Shown one piece after another: positions 1 to 10,042 of a stretch of DNA of 64,000 nucleotides. The first letter of the stretch is position 1. Each line of letters starts with the position of its first letter. The DNA lies in the NCBI RefSeq assembly GCF_001894885.1, contig NZ_BCXB01000021.1:1-64000 (forward strand), written 5' to 3'. The notes under the pieces were generated by a model. The model made no database searches, was not told the DNA's origin, and saw only the letters and a program-made list of their open reading frames with translations. Source of the DNA: Rhodococcus marinonascens NBRC 14363 (lineage in GTDB: Bacteria > Actinomycetota > Actinomycetes > Mycobacteriales > Mycobacteriaceae). A program made the position numbers and the translations under genes.

Positions 1-893
1 AGCACCGGATTCGGCGACACCTGCAGTTCGGTCGCGGTATCGGCGGTGACGTCGATGGTCTGCGGCGCGGACGTCGAGCCGTAGAATCCCCCGTCAGCGA
101 GGAACACCGCGGTCACCTCCCGCATACCCGCGACATCGAACGTGTGCGTCAGGTTTGCCTCCTCGCCCACCACATCGACCGGGGCACCGATATCGTTCCC
201 GCCGTCCTTGAACTGAATCCGACCGGACGCAGCGGCAGGATCAACCGTCGCAACCAACTTGATCGGAACACCGACCTCGGCGGCCGCCGGCGCGTGCAGG
301 CTGGTCGACGTCCTCACAACCGGATCGTCCACCCGGACGAACACCCCGAAGTTCTTGCTACCCCGGTCGCCGGACCAGGTCCTGATCTCGACCAGCGCGC
401 CGCTGTCGTACTCCCCGAAGGCCGTGTCGTCAGGGATCCGATACGTCGCCTCGAGCGTGATCACCTCGTTGTCGTTGAGGTCGAACCCGCCGACGACGAA
501 GGTGCAGTCACTCTTGCACCTCGCGGTCACCCCGCCATCGGAGTTGTAGCTGAGATCCGCCTTGTTCCAGGAATTGTCGTACCTGACCCTGACGCTGTCA
601 CGGATCAACTCGAACCCGGCCGGCGGAACGTCCCGGATCTTGGGGACCGACAACCGGATCCCGCCGCCGCGGTGCTTGACCGTGGTCTTGTACGTGACGG
701 TGTCACCGGGATTCACGACATTGCTGCCGACCACCTCTTTCGTCAGCTGCAGCCGACCGTCGTTGAGGGTGTTACTCGATGCCGGCGGCGGCGCCTCGGC
801 GCCGGCCGTGCCGGAACCGACCATGATCAGTCCCGCCGCGGCGATGCCCGCAACCAGCGGTGCCGCGAATTTGCGCAGGGTTGACGAACGCAA
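1..893 (-). CDS. Secreted Ig-like-domain protein, C-terminus cut by window edge
   Basis: Partial gene running off the left edge. I place the start at a TTG (891-893) because a GAGGAGG ribosome site lies four bases upstream and because this start gives a complete signal peptide: a basic stretch (RSSTLRK), a hydrophobic run of about 20 residues, and an Ala-rich cleavage region ending near GTAGAEA. The mature part looks all-beta. A domain typical of repeated surface proteins (LTKEVVGSNVVNPGDTVTY) is followed by an Ig-like domain (about residues 190-285) with the usual ATVDPAAASGRIQFKDGG pattern, and a further repeat begins at the edge. The role is probably cell-wall or extracellular adhesion or structure; no catalytic motif is seen. 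It is downstream of gltD on the same strand, but a strong terminator separates them, so it should have its own promoter. Confidence 0.7.
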   Translation of the reverse strand, partial: MRSSTLRKFAAPLVAGIAAAGLIMVGSGTAGAEAPPPASSNTLNDGRLQLTKEVVGSNVVNPGDTVTYKTTVKHRGGGIRLSVPKIRDVPPAGFELIRDSVRVRYDNSWNKADLSYNSDGGVTARCKSDCTFVVGGFDLNDNEVITLEATYRIPDDTAFGEYDSGALVEIRTWSGDRGSKNFGVFVRVDDPVVRTSTSLHAPAAAEVGVPIKLVATVDPAAASGRIQFKDGGNDIGAPVDVVGEEANLTHTFDVAGMREVTAVFLADGGFYGSTSAPQTIDVTADTATELQVSPNPV

Positions 894-1056
894 GGGTCCT
901 CCTCGGATTTTCGCCCCTGCGAACTTGGCAGGGCTGACGTCGATCGCGTCGCCAGGGAGAGTAATCGCTCCGAGGTCACCACCGCAGCGCTTCTGGTCGA
1001 TGGTCCAGAAAAGCACTGGTCAACCGTCCAGAAATGGTTTCTCCACACATACCAAA

Positions 1057-1091
1057 GCCCGATTCCACCCACTCCTCGAGTGGAATCGGGC
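1057..1091 (-). terminator. Terminator of the gltBD operon
   Basis: A perfect 12-bp inverted repeat, GCCCGATTCCAC paired with GTGGAATCGGGC, with an 11-base loop, 35 bases beyond the gltD stop codon. There is no strong T-tract, as is common in actinobacteria. Confidence 0.75.
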
Positions 1092-1125
1092 CCTGGTCCG
1101 AAAGTGCTGTGAAGACTCCCTCAGA

Positions 1126-2577
1126 TCAACGCTGCGGTGCCGTGGTCGGCACGATCGGCGCGGGCAGCGCCGTCGAGCCCTCGAGGAACGCGTCGACAGC
1201 GGCGGCCGCAGAACGGCCCTCGGCGATCGCCCACACGATCAGAGACTGTCCACGTCCCATGTCTCCGGCCACGAATACGCCGTCGATATTGGTGGCCCAC
1301 TCCGATGTTCGGGAGACGTTGCCGCGCTCGCCTAGATCGACGCCGAGATCGGTGAGCAGGCCAGGCTTCTCAGGACCGACGAAGCCCATCGCCAGCAGCA
1401 CGAGATCGGCTTCGATTTCGAAGTCCGAGCCTTCCACCTTCTCGAAGCGACCTGACTTCATCTCGACCTCGTGGGCCGCGAGCGCAGTCACTTTGCCGTC
1501 AACCCCGTTGAACTGCTCCGTGTTGACGGAGAACAGTCGTTCGCCGCCTTCCTCGTGGGCAGAGGCAACGCGATACATCAGCGGGTACGTCGGCCACGGC
1601 GTCTGCTCGGCGCGGGTCTCGGGAGGCCGGGGCATGATCTCGAATTGGTGAACGCTCACCGCACCCTGACGGTGCGAGGTGCCCAGGCAGTCCGCACCGG
1701 TGTCGCCTCCGCCGATGATGACGACCTTCTTGCCCTCTGCGGTGATCGTGGGTTCCTCGAGGTCGCCGAACTGCACTCGGTTGGCGATCGGAAGGAACTC
1801 CATCGCCTGATGAATGCCGTCCAATTCGCGGCCGGGGATCGGGAGGTCACGGGCGGCGGTGGCACCGCCGGCCAGAACCACGGCGTCGAACTGCTCCCGC
1901 AATGCGTCGGCGGTGATGTCGACGCCCACGTTCACACCCGTCCGGAAGACCGTCCCCTCGGCCTCCATCTGGTCCAGACGGCGATCGATGTGGCGCTTCT
2001 CCATCTTGAACTCGGGGATGCCGTAGCGCAGCAGTCCGCCGATCCTGTCGGCACGTTCGAAGACGGTGACTATGTGGCCCGCTCGGGTAAGTTGCTGCGC
2101 TGCAGCGAGACCCGCGGGACCGGAACCGACGACGGCCACCTTCTTGCCCGTCGAGCGGGTGGGGTGCACCGGCTTGACCCAGCCCTCGTCGAAGGCGCGG
2201 TCGATCAGCTCGACCTCAACCTGCTTGATCGTGACCGGGTCCTGGTTGATACCCAGGACGCATGACGCCTCACAGGGCGCCGGACACAGACGCCCGGTGA
2301 ACTCCGGGAAGTTGTTCGTGGCATGCAGACGCTCGATGCCGTCGTGCCAACGGTCCCGGTACACCAGGTCGTTCCACTCGGGAATCAGATTCCCCAGTGG
2401 ACAGCCGTTGTGGCAGAAGGGGATACCGCAGTCCATGCACCGGCTGGCCTGGGCCTTCAGGGAATCCGATGGGAAATCCTCGTAGACCTCCTTCCAGTCG
2501 AGCAGGCGCAGCGGCACCGGCCGGCGAACCGGAAGTTCGCGTGACGTGTGCTTCAGAAAGCCGCTTGGATCACCCAC
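1126..2577 (-). CDS. gltD: Glutamate synthase (NADPH) small subunit
   Basis: 483 aa, normal length for GltD. It supplies electrons to the large subunit: NADPH is oxidised at its FAD site and electrons pass through iron-sulphur clusters to GltB. Cysteine clusters for 4Fe-4S binding are visible near the N-terminus ([17 protein letters not shown] at about 47-63 and [10 protein letters not shown] at about 97-106). The FAD-binding GxGxxG is [13 protein letters not shown] near 148-160, and the NADPH-binding GGGDTGADC is near 290-298. The GTG start overlaps the 3' end of gltB by 8 bp, so the two are translationally coupled. Together they make glutamate from glutamine and 2-oxoglutarate, the ammonium-assimilating GOGAT step. 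Confidence 0.97.
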   Translation of the reverse strand: MGDPSGFLKHTSRELPVRRPVPLRLLDWKEVYEDFPSDSLKAQASRCMDCGIPFCHNGCPLGNLIPEWNDLVYRDRWHDGIERLHATNNFPEFTGRLCPAPCEASCVLGINQDPVTIKQVEVELIDRAFDEGWVKPVHPTRSTGKKVAVVGSGPAGLAAAQQLTRAGHIVTVFERADRIGGLLRYGIPEFKMEKRHIDRRLDQMEAEGTVFRTGVNVGVDITADALREQFDAVVLAGGATAARDLPIPGRELDGIHQAMEFLPIANRVQFGDLEEPTITAEGKKVVIIGGGDTGADCLGTSHRQGAVSVHQFEIMPRPPETRAEQTPWPTYPLMYRVASAHEEGGERLFSVNTEQFNGVDGKVTALAAHEVEMKSGRFEKVEGSDFEIEADLVLLAMGFVGPEKPGLLTDLGVDLGERGNVSRTSEWATNIDGVFVAGDMGRGQSLIVWAIAEGRSAAAAVDAFLEGSTALPAPIVPTTAPQR

Positions 2578-5500
2578 GAGCTGCCTCCATCACTGCTTCG
2601 TCCACGTTCTTTCCATCCTTCTTCGCGGCCTCGATGGCCAAGAGCACCTTCTTGTAATCGCGGGGCATCACCTTCACGAAGTGAGTGACCTGCTGCGACC
2701 AGTCGGAGAGGATGCGCGCGGCAACCTCGGAGCCCGTCTCGTCGCGGTGACGCTCGATGGCGGACTTCAGCCAGGTGAAATCATCACCCGTGAGGTCCTC
2801 GAGATCCACCAGTTCCGTGTTGAGATTATCCTCGAACACCTTGTCCGGGTTGTAGACGTACGCGACGCCACCGGACATGCCGGCGCCGAAGTTACGTCCC
2901 GTCGCACCGAGGATGACGACCTTGCCACCCGTCATGTACTCACATCCGTGGTCGCCGACTCCCTCGACGACCGCGGTGGCGCCTGAGTTGCGAACGGCGA
3001 ACCGCTCCCCCACGACACCGCGGAGCAGTGCCTCGCCGCTCGTGGCACCGAACAGGATCACGTTGCCGCCGACGATGTTGTCCTCAGCGACGAAACCAGG
3101 CGCGGTCACCAGCGGCGGACGTACCACGAGGCGCCCACCGGATAGCCCCTTGCCGACGAAGTCGTTGGCGTCGCCGTTCAGGCGAAGGGTGATGCCCTTG
3201 GGAACGAACGCACCGAAGCTGTTACCCGCCGAACCGGTGAACGTGATGTCGATCGTGTTGTCGGGCAAGCCCGCACCACCGAACGCCTTGGTCACCTCGT
3301 GGCCGAGCATGGCGCCGACCGTGCGGTTGACGTTGGTGATCGGCGACTCGAACGTGACCTTCTCGCCCTTGTCCAGAGCATTGCGGCTCGCGACGATCAG
3401 TTGCTGGTCGAGGGCCTTGTCGAGTCCGTGATCCTGAGTGCCCGTGCAGTGCAGGTCCTGATTCATGAACGCAGACTCAGGCTGGTGCAGGATCGGCGAC
3501 AAGTCGAGGTTGCCCGCCTTGCTGCCCTTCCAGTGCTCGAACGCCTTCGTCGTATCGAGGACATCGGCCTGCCCGACGGCCTCGACGAGGGTGCGGAAAC
3601 CCAACTCGGCCAGGAGTTCGCGGACCTCTTCGGCGATGAATAGGAAAAAGTTCTCGACGAACTCCGGCTTGCCGCTGAACCGCTTGCGCAGAACCGGGTT
3701 CTGCGTGGCGACACCCACGGGGCAGGTGTCGAGGTGGCAAACCCGCATCATGATGCAGCCCGACACGACCAGAGGGGCGGTCGCGAATCCGAACTCCTCA
3801 CCACCGAGCAGTGCGGCGATGATGACATCACGACCGGTCTTGAGCTGTCCGTCCACCTGAACGACGATGCGGTCGCGCAGACCGTTGAGCAGCAGCGTCT
3901 GCTGGGTCTCGGCCAAACCGAGCTCCCAGGGAGCGCCCGCGTGCTTCATCGAGGTCAGCGGGGTGGCGCCGGTGCCGCCATCGTGACCGGAGATCAACAC
4001 GACGTCGGCGTGCGCCTTGGAGACACCCGCGGCAACCGTGCCGACACCCACCTCGGAGACCAGCTTCACGTGAATGCGAGCCTCCGGATTGGCGTTCTTG
4101 AGGTCGTAGATCAGCTGCGCGAGATCCTCGATCGAGTAGATGTCGTGGTGCGGCGGCGGCGAGATCAGACCGACGCCGGGCGTGGAGTGCCGGACCTCGG
4201 CGACCCACGGGTACACCTTGTGCGCCGGCAGCTGGCCGCCCTCACCTGGCTTGGCTCCCTGCGCCATCTTGATCTGGATGTCGGTGCAGTTGGTCAGGTA
4301 GTGCGATGTGACACCGAAGCGTCCGGAGGCCACCTGCTTGATCGCCGACCGACGCCAGTCGCCATTCTCGTCCGGAGTGAAGCGTGCCGGATCCTCGCCG
4401 CCCTCACCGGAGTTGGATCGACCGCCGAGACGGTTCATGGCAATGGCGAGGGTCTCGTGCGCCTCGGCAGAGATGGAGCCGTAGCTCATCGCACCAGTCG
4501 AGAAACGCTTGACGATCTCGGTGGCAGGCTCGACTTCCTCCAGCGGGACGGGCTCGCGGACGCCCTTCCTGAACTCGAAGAGGCCGCGCAATGCTGCGAG
4601 GCGCTCGGACTGGTCGTCGACCAGCTTCGTGTACTCCTTGAACACCTCGTACTGCCCGGTGCGCGTGGAATGTTGCAGCTTGAACACCGTGTCCGGGTTG
4701 AACAGGTGGTACTCGCCCTCACGTCGCCACTGGTACTCACCGCCCACCTCCAGCTCGCGGTGCGCGCGCTCCTCGGGACGGTCCAGGTACGCGTTGGAGT
4801 GACGGACTGCGACGTCGGCGGCGATCTCGTCGAGACCGATACCGCCCAGGCTCGAGTTGAGTCCGGTGAAGTACTCGTCCACCAGTTCCTGCGACAGACC
4901 GATGACCTGGAACAGCTGTGCGCCGGTGTAGGACGCCAGGGTGGAGATGCCCATCTTGGACATCACCTTGAGCACGCCCTTGCCTGCTGCCTTGATGTAG
5001 TTCTGGATGGCCTTGTCGAGGGTGACGCCCTGCAACTCGTCGTTGCGGACGGCCTCGTCCAAGGTCTCGAACGCCATGTACGGGTTGACCGCTGCCGCAC
5101 CGAAACCGATGAGGAGCGCCATGTGATGCACCTCGCGGGCATCGCCGGACTCCACGATGAGACCGACCTTGGTTCGCGTCTTCTCGCGCACCAAGTGGTG
5201 GTGCACCGCCGAGGTCAACAGCAGCGACGGGATCGGCGCGTACCTCTCGTTCGACTCACGGTCGGACAGGACGATGATGCGCGCACCGCCGGCGATGGCC
5301 TCGGACACTTGGTAACGGACGTCGTCGAGGGCCTTGCGCAGGCCCGCTCCACCCTCTGCCACCGGGTACAGACCCCGGATGATGACGCTGCGGAAGTTCG
5401 GGAATTCACCGTCGTCATTGACGTGAATGAGCTTCGACAGGTCGTCGTTGTGCAGGATCGGCTGCGGCAGGAAGATCTGCCGGCAGGATTCCGCTGAGGG

Positions 5501-7174
5501 TTGCAGTAGGTCGTGCTCGGGTCCGATGGTCCCGCCGAGGCTGGTGACGACCTCCTCGCGGATGGCGTCGAGCGGCGGGTTCGTGACCTGAGCGAACAGC
5601 TGGGAGAAGTAATCGAACAGCATCCGCGACCGCGCGGACAGCACGGCGATCGGGGTGTCGGTACCCATCGAACCCAGGGCCTCGGCACCGGAAGCCGCCA
5701 TCGGCTTCACGAGGAGGTTGACCTCTTCGCTGGTGTACCCGAACATCTGCTGACGCAGAACGACACGTTCATGCGACATGTAGGTATACGGGCGGTCCGG
5801 CAGGTCGTCCATGTGTGTCAGCCCCTGCTCGAGCCACTCCTGGTAGGGGTGCTCGGCAGCCAACTCCGACTTGATCTCGTCGTCGCTGATGATGCGACCC
5901 TTCTCGGTGTCGACGAGGAACATGCGGCCGGGCTGCAGCCGGATCTTCCTGACGACGCTGGCCGGGTCGATCGGCAGGACGCCGACCTCGGAGGCCATGA
6001 CGACGAGGCCGTCGTCGGTCACCCAGAGACGCGAAGGGCGCAGGCCGTTGCGGTCGAGTACTGCGCCGATGACGGTGCCGTCGGTGAAGCACACCGAGGC
6101 AGGTCCGTCCCACGGCTCAATGAGCGACGAGTGATACTGATAGAACGCCCGTCGCGCGGGGTCCATGCCCTCGTGACGCTCCCAAGCTTCCGGGATCATC
6201 ATCAAGACTGCATGCGGCAGGCTGCGGCCGCCGAGGTGGAGCATCTCGAGCACCTCGTCGAAGCGCGCGGTGTCGCTGGCACCGTTGGTGCAGATCGGGA
6301 AGATCTTCTCCAGCCGACTGCGCCCGGGTCCACCGAAGATGTCGCTGTCGATGAGTGCTTCGCGGGCATGCATCCAGTTCTCGTTGCCGGCGGCCGTGTT
6401 GATCTCACCGTTGTGGGCCACGCGGCGGAACGGGTGGGCCAGCGGCCACGACGGGAACGTGTTGGTGGAGAAGCGTGAGTGCACCAGTCCGAGGGCCGAC
6501 TCGACTCGCTCGTCCTGTAGATCCAGGTAGAAAGCCTTGAGCTGCGGGGTCGTGAGCATCCCCTTGTAGACGAAGGTCTGGCTCGACAGACTCGGGAAGT
6601 ACACGGTCTCGCGACCGGGGCCGTCCTGGCCGGCACCTTCGCTGCCCAGTTCGTGCTCGGTGCGCTTACGAATGACGTAGGCGCGACGCTCGAGTTCGAG
6701 TCCGGTGAGAGCGTCGTTCTCGCTGCCGATGAAGATTTGCCGGAACGTGGGCATGGCGTCGCGAGCGAGAGCACCCAGCGACGAATCGTCGGTTCCCACC
6801 TCACGCCAACCGAGAACCTTCAGTCCCTCGTTCTCGACGATCTTCTCCACTGCGTCCGCGGCACGCTGCGAGTCGGCCTTGCTCTGCGGGAGGAACGCGA
6901 TGCCGGTGACGTACGTTCCTGCAGCGGGCAGCGGGAAGTCCACCACGGCGCGGAAGAACTTGTCCGGGACCTGGAGGAGGATGCCGGCACCGTCACCCGT
7001 ATTGGGTTCGGAGCCTGCGGCACCACGGTGCTCGAGGTTCACCAAAGCGGTGATCGCCTTCTCGACGATGTCTCTGCTGCTTCGGCCCTTCATGTCCACG
7101 ACGAACGCGACACCACAAGAGTCGTGCTCGTTTGCGGGGTGATATAGACCCTGAGGGCCTGGAAGTTGCTTCAT
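2570..7174 (-). CDS. gltB: Glutamate synthase large subunit
   Basis: 1534 aa, full length for GltB. Class II glutamine amidotransferase domain at the N-terminus: the catalytic Cys lies in HDSCGVAF near residue 20 and would be exposed by propeptide removal. The central and FMN-binding synthase domains follow ([10 protein letters not shown], the PGEGGQLP region and [14 protein letters not shown]). The 3Fe-4S cysteines are in [20 protein letters not shown], and the C-terminal GXGXG beta-helix domain closes the protein. It hydrolyses glutamine, channels ammonia to 2-oxoglutarate and reduces the product to glutamate. A GAAGG ribosome site lies six bases upstream of the ATG. The roughly 230-bp upstream gap presumably holds the promoter; I could not identify a convincing GlnR site. 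Confidence 0.97.
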   Translation of the reverse strand: MKQLPGPQGLYHPANEHDSCGVAFVVDMKGRSSRDIVEKAITALVNLEHRGAAGSEPNTGDGAGILLQVPDKFFRAVVDFPLPAAGTYVTGIAFLPQSKADSQRAADAVEKIVENEGLKVLGWREVGTDDSSLGALARDAMPTFRQIFIGSENDALTGLELERRAYVIRKRTEHELGSEGAGQDGPGRETVYFPSLSSQTFVYKGMLTTPQLKAFYLDLQDERVESALGLVHSRFSTNTFPSWPLAHPFRRVAHNGEINTAAGNENWMHAREALIDSDIFGGPGRSRLEKIFPICTNGASDTARFDEVLEMLHLGGRSLPHAVLMMIPEAWERHEGMDPARRAFYQYHSSLIEPWDGPASVCFTDGTVIGAVLDRNGLRPSRLWVTDDGLVVMASEVGVLPIDPASVVRKIRLQPGRMFLVDTEKGRIISDDEIKSELAAEHPYQEWLEQGLTHMDDLPDRPYTYMSHERVVLRQQMFGYTSEEVNLLVKPMAASGAEALGSMGTDTPIAVLSARSRMLFDYFSQLFAQVTNPPLDAIREEVVTSLGGTIGPEHDLLQPSAESCRQIFLPQPILHNDDLSKLIHVNDDGEFPNFRSVIIRGLYPVAEGGAGLRKALDDVRYQVSEAIAGGARIIVLSDRESNERYAPIPSLLLTSAVHHHLVREKTRTKVGLIVESGDAREVHHMALLIGFGAAAVNPYMAFETLDEAVRNDELQGVTLDKAIQNYIKAAGKGVLKVMSKMGISTLASYTGAQLFQVIGLSQELVDEYFTGLNSSLGGIGLDEIAADVAVRHSNAYLDRPEERAHRELEVGGEYQWRREGEYHLFNPDTVFKLQHSTRTGQYEVFKEYTKLVDDQSERLAALRGLFEFRKGVREPVPLEEVEPATEIVKRFSTGAMSYGSISAEAHETLAIAMNRLGGRSNSGEGGEDPARFTPDENGDWRRSAIKQVASGRFGVTSHYLTNCTDIQIKMAQGAKPGEGGQLPAHKVYPWVAEVRHSTPGVGLISPPPHHDIYSIEDLAQLIYDLKNANPEARIHVKLVSEVGVGTVAAGVSKAHADVVLISGHDGGTGATPLTSMKHAGAPWELGLAETQQTLLLNGLRDRIVVQVDGQLKTGRDVIIAALLGGEEFGFATAPLVVSGCIMMRVCHLDTCPVGVATQNPVLRKRFSGKPEFVENFFLFIAEEVRELLAELGFRTLVEAVGQADVLDTTKAFEHWKGSKAGNLDLSPILHQPESAFMNQDLHCTGTQDHGLDKALDQQLIVASRNALDKGEKVTFESPITNVNRTVGAMLGHEVTKAFGGAGLPDNTIDITFTGSAGNSFGAFVPKGITLRLNGDANDFVGKGLSGGRLVVRPPLVTAPGFVAEDNIVGGNVILFGATSGEALLRGVVGERFAVRNSGATAVVEGVGDHGCEYMTGGKVVILGATGRNFGAGMSGGVAYVYNPDKVFEDNLNTELVDLEDLTGDDFTWLKSAIERHRDETGSEVAARILSDWSQQVTHFVKVMPRDYKKVLLAIEAAKKDGKNVDEAVMEAARG

Positions 7175-7406
7175 ACCTAGCCTTCGTATGCCAAGAGATG
7201 CACCGACGACCAGCAGCGCTGATGGCCATCAACTTGCAATACAAGCACCGTCACGACGTGATCGGTACCACCGATCGGCTGTCGCCTTTTGCGACACGCT
7301 GGGTGTGGTCTCGCGCCGGGCGACGTGGCTTTTCGGTTGGGTCGGACTTTCGTGGGTCCAACGTATAGAGAAAACGATAAGTCAGAACCCCCGTGAGAAC
7401 ACAATT

Positions 7407-7418
7407 TAGGTTAACCTA
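7407..7418. promoter_or_regulatory. TAGGTTAACCTA palindrome, possible regulator site
   Basis: A perfect 12-bp palindrome at the 3' end of the TetR relic, about 230 bp upstream of the gltB start. With its left flank it reads TTAGGTTA-AC-CTATCC, which resembles a half-degenerate IdeR/DtxR iron box (family consensus TTAGGTTAGSCTAACCTAA). The match is partial, so iron control of gltBD is only a suggestion. Confidence 0.25.
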
Positions 7419-7903
7419 TCCATCTTCTGGATTGTGCAAACTCGGGCGCGGACCTCGGCCGACTTCAGTGTGTAAATGGCGAACGAGTGCGCCGAACACC
7501 GCGCTGAATCCGGAAGCCGGATCGAAGTGCTTGTCAGGCATGGCCGGTTGGCGAAGGACCACTCCGTCCAGGTAATCGGTGATTGCCGCTGCGCCGGCTG
7601 CCGGATTCCTCGATCCCACCAGTTCCAGCATGTCCGCCCCCCGCTCGACGAGCCCGGACCGGATCGAGCGGATGATCGTCTCCAGCCCGGGCGTCGACGC
7701 AACCTCCACGAAGAGTGCATACCGGGCGGTCGTCCGCACGCGGTCGAGGCCAGCACGAAAGCAACCAGTGCGTTCACCAGCTCATCTCTGTTCGCCGGCG
7801 GCGTTTTCGCCAAGATCCGCCAGTCGTCCCGGTCACGTTCACCCAATCGAGTGATCATCCGTTCATGAAACGTGTAGAAGCGTTCCCTGAGCCGGAATCT
7901 CAC
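7416..7903 (-). pseudogene. Frameshifted, 5'-truncated TetR-family regulator
   Basis: Two reading frames on the minus strand add up to the ligand-binding part of a TetR regulator. The upstream frame (from 7903) gives FRLRERFYTFHERMITRLGE and continues to NALVAFVLA. It then loses frame near 7750, and the neighbouring frame continues with RTTARYALFVEVASTPGLET and a typical TetR C-terminal helix bundle to the stop at 7416. The N-terminal DNA-binding helix-turn-helix is missing altogether: its place is taken by transposase-derived sequence from 7900 upward. Both the truncation and the frameshift indicate a dead gene. Its former target is unknown. Confidence 0.65.
7859..7878 (-). repeat. 20-bp dispersed inverted repeat, left copy
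   Basis: Reads TCTACACGTTTCATGAACGG on the minus strand. It matches 13320-13339 on the plus strand with one mismatch, so the two copies face each other across 5.4 kb of accessory DNA. Confidence 0.6.
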
Positions 7904-8171
7904 GGTCCCGACAGTGGGTCACCAGGGTGACCCTTCCCGTGGCGGCACCCGGTGCCCACAGTGCGGGACTGACATGGGTTTCCATCGGGCTCGTTTACCG
8001 TCACCCCGCAACTCGGGGAAGACGTTTCGACCAGCGCCGCCAGAATCCGGGCAGCACCTCGGTCGCGGTCCATGTTCAGACCGCACCCACAATCAAAGGT
8101 GCGTTCGGACAGGCGCAATTTGATTTTCACCACACCACATGCCGAACACGTTTTCGAGCGGGCCTGGCCTG
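7900..8171 (-). mobile_element. IS200/IS605-family OrfB (TnpB-like) C-terminal relic
   Basis: The minus strand encodes only the zinc-ribbon end of an OrfB/TnpB-like protein: KTCSACGVVKIKLRLSERTF, then DCGCGLNMDRDRGAARILAA, with a divergent Cys-containing tail. The family pattern CxxCG...CxxCG...DRDxNAAxNL is recognisable, although the second Cys pair reads CGC and the usual Asn is replaced. The N-terminal RuvC-like domain is gone. There is no start and no companion tnpA, so it is inactive. The sequence from 8172 to 8435 contains no other recognisable gene and may be further eroded element DNA. Confidence 0.65.
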
Positions 8172-8435
8172 ACCGGAATCACCGGTGCGCGGAGATCGCG
8201 ATGGCCCCGACCCGTCTGGTACTTTCCGCGGTAGTGGGACTGGAAAGACCGGGGGCGATCGTGGGGCGATCAACGATGACTGCGCCATTGCGCGGCAGAA
8301 CCGACTGACCAGTGCCCCGAGTTCGGGCAGGTGGTTGGGGTGATCGCATCGCTGCAGGTGTGATTTGAATCCCTCGCGTGAGGCCAGGCCGGGGGTCGGC
8401 TCTGCGCGAGGGAGCGACGTGTGGAGGATTCAGCT

Positions 8436-9266
8436 GTGACAGAACCGCCGAACAGAAACGACGACAGCGCTCCCCTCGATCGCTTCTCACACTGGTTCCC
8501 ACCTTTTGCTCCGGCTGCGGCACCGACGCGAGAAGCCGTGCAACACGACCTCCCGGCCACCGCGCCCCCGGTGGAAGGCCAACACGACCTCCCGGCCGCC
8601 GCGCCCCCGGCGGAACGCTACCGCGGCCTTCCGCCTCCACCAGCCCCTACATGGCTGTCGGCAGAGGACGAACCCTCTCCCGCACCACCCGTCCGCCGCG
8701 GCCGCGGCAAGAGGAAAATCGCCGTCGCCGTCGCGGCGTTCGCGGCAATCGCCCTGACCGGCGGTGGCGTCGCCTTGTTCGTTACGCAGTCTGGTAACGC
8801 GCCGTCCCCGTCCGCTGTTGCGCAGTCCACCGACGCGCAGTCCACCGACACGCCATCCACCTACGCGCCTGATGAGCCGCCCGCTGATGAAAACGCCGGT
8901 TGGTGCGTCGGGGCACGAGACGGCGCAACGGTCGTCGGAAACGGACCCGGTGGAACCACCGACGGCAGTGATGCGATCCTGGCCTTCGACTATGCGTACT
9001 ACGTCGAACGAGACGGCGCGAAGGCCCGTGAAATCGCGGCGCCCGATGCACTCTTGGGGTCTGCCGAGGACATCCAGGATGGCATCGACACGCTCCCCGA
9101 TGGCACCGAACACTGCCTCGAAATCACCGAGACCGAAACCGGCCGCTATGCCGTGACACTGTCGGAATTGCGACCCGGCGGGTTGAAGCAGAGATACGAG
9201 CAGGTCGTGACCACAGCCGACGTCGGCGGCCGGACCTACATCACATCCATTGGAGCCTCGAATTGA
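8436..9266 (+). CDS. Single-pass membrane protein with disordered N-terminus
   Basis: About 276 aa, unrecognised family. I prefer the GTG at 8436, which has GGAGG eight bases upstream; an in-frame GTG at 8421 with a weaker site is the alternative. The order is: a Pro/Ala-rich cytoplasmic region with two near-identical QHDLPA-type repeats, a basic patch (RRGRGKRK), one transmembrane helix (about residues 95-117), a Ser/Thr/Pro linker rich in QSTDAQSTDT repeats, and a compact extracellular domain of about 120 residues starting at NAGWCVGARDG with a second cysteine in EHCLEI. The following gene starts within the stop codon of this one, so the two should be co-translated. The fold of the outer domain recalls small secreted actinobacterial domains fused to membrane anchors, but I cannot name it. 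Confidence 0.8.
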   Translation: MTEPPNRNDDSAPLDRFSHWFPPFAPAAAPTREAVQHDLPATAPPVEGQHDLPAAAPPAERYRGLPPPPAPTWLSAEDEPSPAPPVRRGRGKRKIAVAVAAFAAIALTGGGVALFVTQSGNAPSPSAVAQSTDAQSTDTPSTYAPDEPPADENAGWCVGARDGATVVGNGPGGTTDGSDAILAFDYAYYVERDGAKAREIAAPDALLGSAEDIQDGIDTLPDGTEHCLEITETETGRYAVTLSELRPGGLKQRYEQVVTTADVGGRTYITSIGASN

Positions 9267-10042
9267 CGAATGAACCGCTGCTGCAACCCCTTCCCGTGTC
9301 AACGCTCGTCCTCGGGGCCTGCGGTGGGGCGGGAGCAACCACGACAACGCTCGGCCTCGCGAATACCACTGCGGCCAGCGGAGGATCTGTCATCGCCGTC
9401 GACGCGACACCTGCCGGCGGCGATATCGCCGAACGCGGCGCCGACGACGTTCTCTCCATGAGCGGTCTCGAGCAGTTGGTGGCGTCCGCGGCAACAGGCT
9501 CGGTCGAGCCCGACATGTTCGGCGGTTTCTGCTCTCGCACGAGCGTCGGGGCCCGCATTCTGAATCGCATCGGCAATTACAGCGCCGTGGATGGCGAATA
9601 CCACACTCTTGCAAGCGTCTTGCAAGCCCGCGGCGGGAGCGCCGTCCACGACATCGGTCACCGATTGCGCGCCGCCTACCTGGCACCGCTGTTATCCGCG
9701 CCGTCGCCGATCATCCTCGTGGTGCCATGCCGGGCGGACGCGTTCAACCGCCTGCGTTCCGCGCTGCAGTCGATCGGCGACACCCTCGGCCAGTCGGGCG
9801 TCGCGCGGACGGTGGTCACGGTGTCGAATCAGGATGCCACCGGTTGGCAGGTGGACGTCGATCTTCTGCGTGAGTACCTAGGCGCACAGGTGTGGGGAAT
9901 CGAAACCATCCCCTATGACGAACACCTCGGCGCGGGGGTCGTCATCAGTCACGATCTGCTGGCACCGGAGACCCGAGCCGCGTACGAGCGACTCTCCGCC
10001 GCTGCAACGGCGGTCGGCGAGGGTCGGTCGGAACTGGTCTGA
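9263..10042 (+). CDS. MinD/ParA-like P-loop protein lacking the Walker lysines
   Basis: 259 aa. Fold and motif order match the MinD/ParA/TadZ superfamily: a deviant Walker A at about residues 19-29 (GGAGATTTT), a switch I-like VDATPAGGDI near 46-55, and IILVVPCRADAFNRL in the Walker B and following strand. Both lysines of the classical KGGxGKT motif are absent, so ATP hydrolysis may be lost. Some septum-site/TadZ-type relatives also lack them. TTG start with GGAG seven bases upstream, overlapping the stop of the membrane-protein gene. The protein probably binds the membrane partner or positions it. Its last 94 bp overlap the end of the convergent acyltransferase gene, an unusually long convergent overlap. 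Confidence 0.8.
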   Translation: MTNEPLLQPLPVSTLVLGACGGAGATTTTLGLANTTAASGGSVIAVDATPAGGDIAERGADDVLSMSGLEQLVASAATGSVEPDMFGGFCSRTSVGARILNRIGNYSAVDGEYHTLASVLQARGGSAVHDIGHRLRAAYLAPLLSAPSPIILVVPCRADAFNRLRSALQSIGDTLGQSGVARTVVTVSNQDATGWQVDVDLLREYLGAQVWGIETIPYDEHLGAGVVISHDLLAPETRAAYERLSAAATAVGEGRSELV

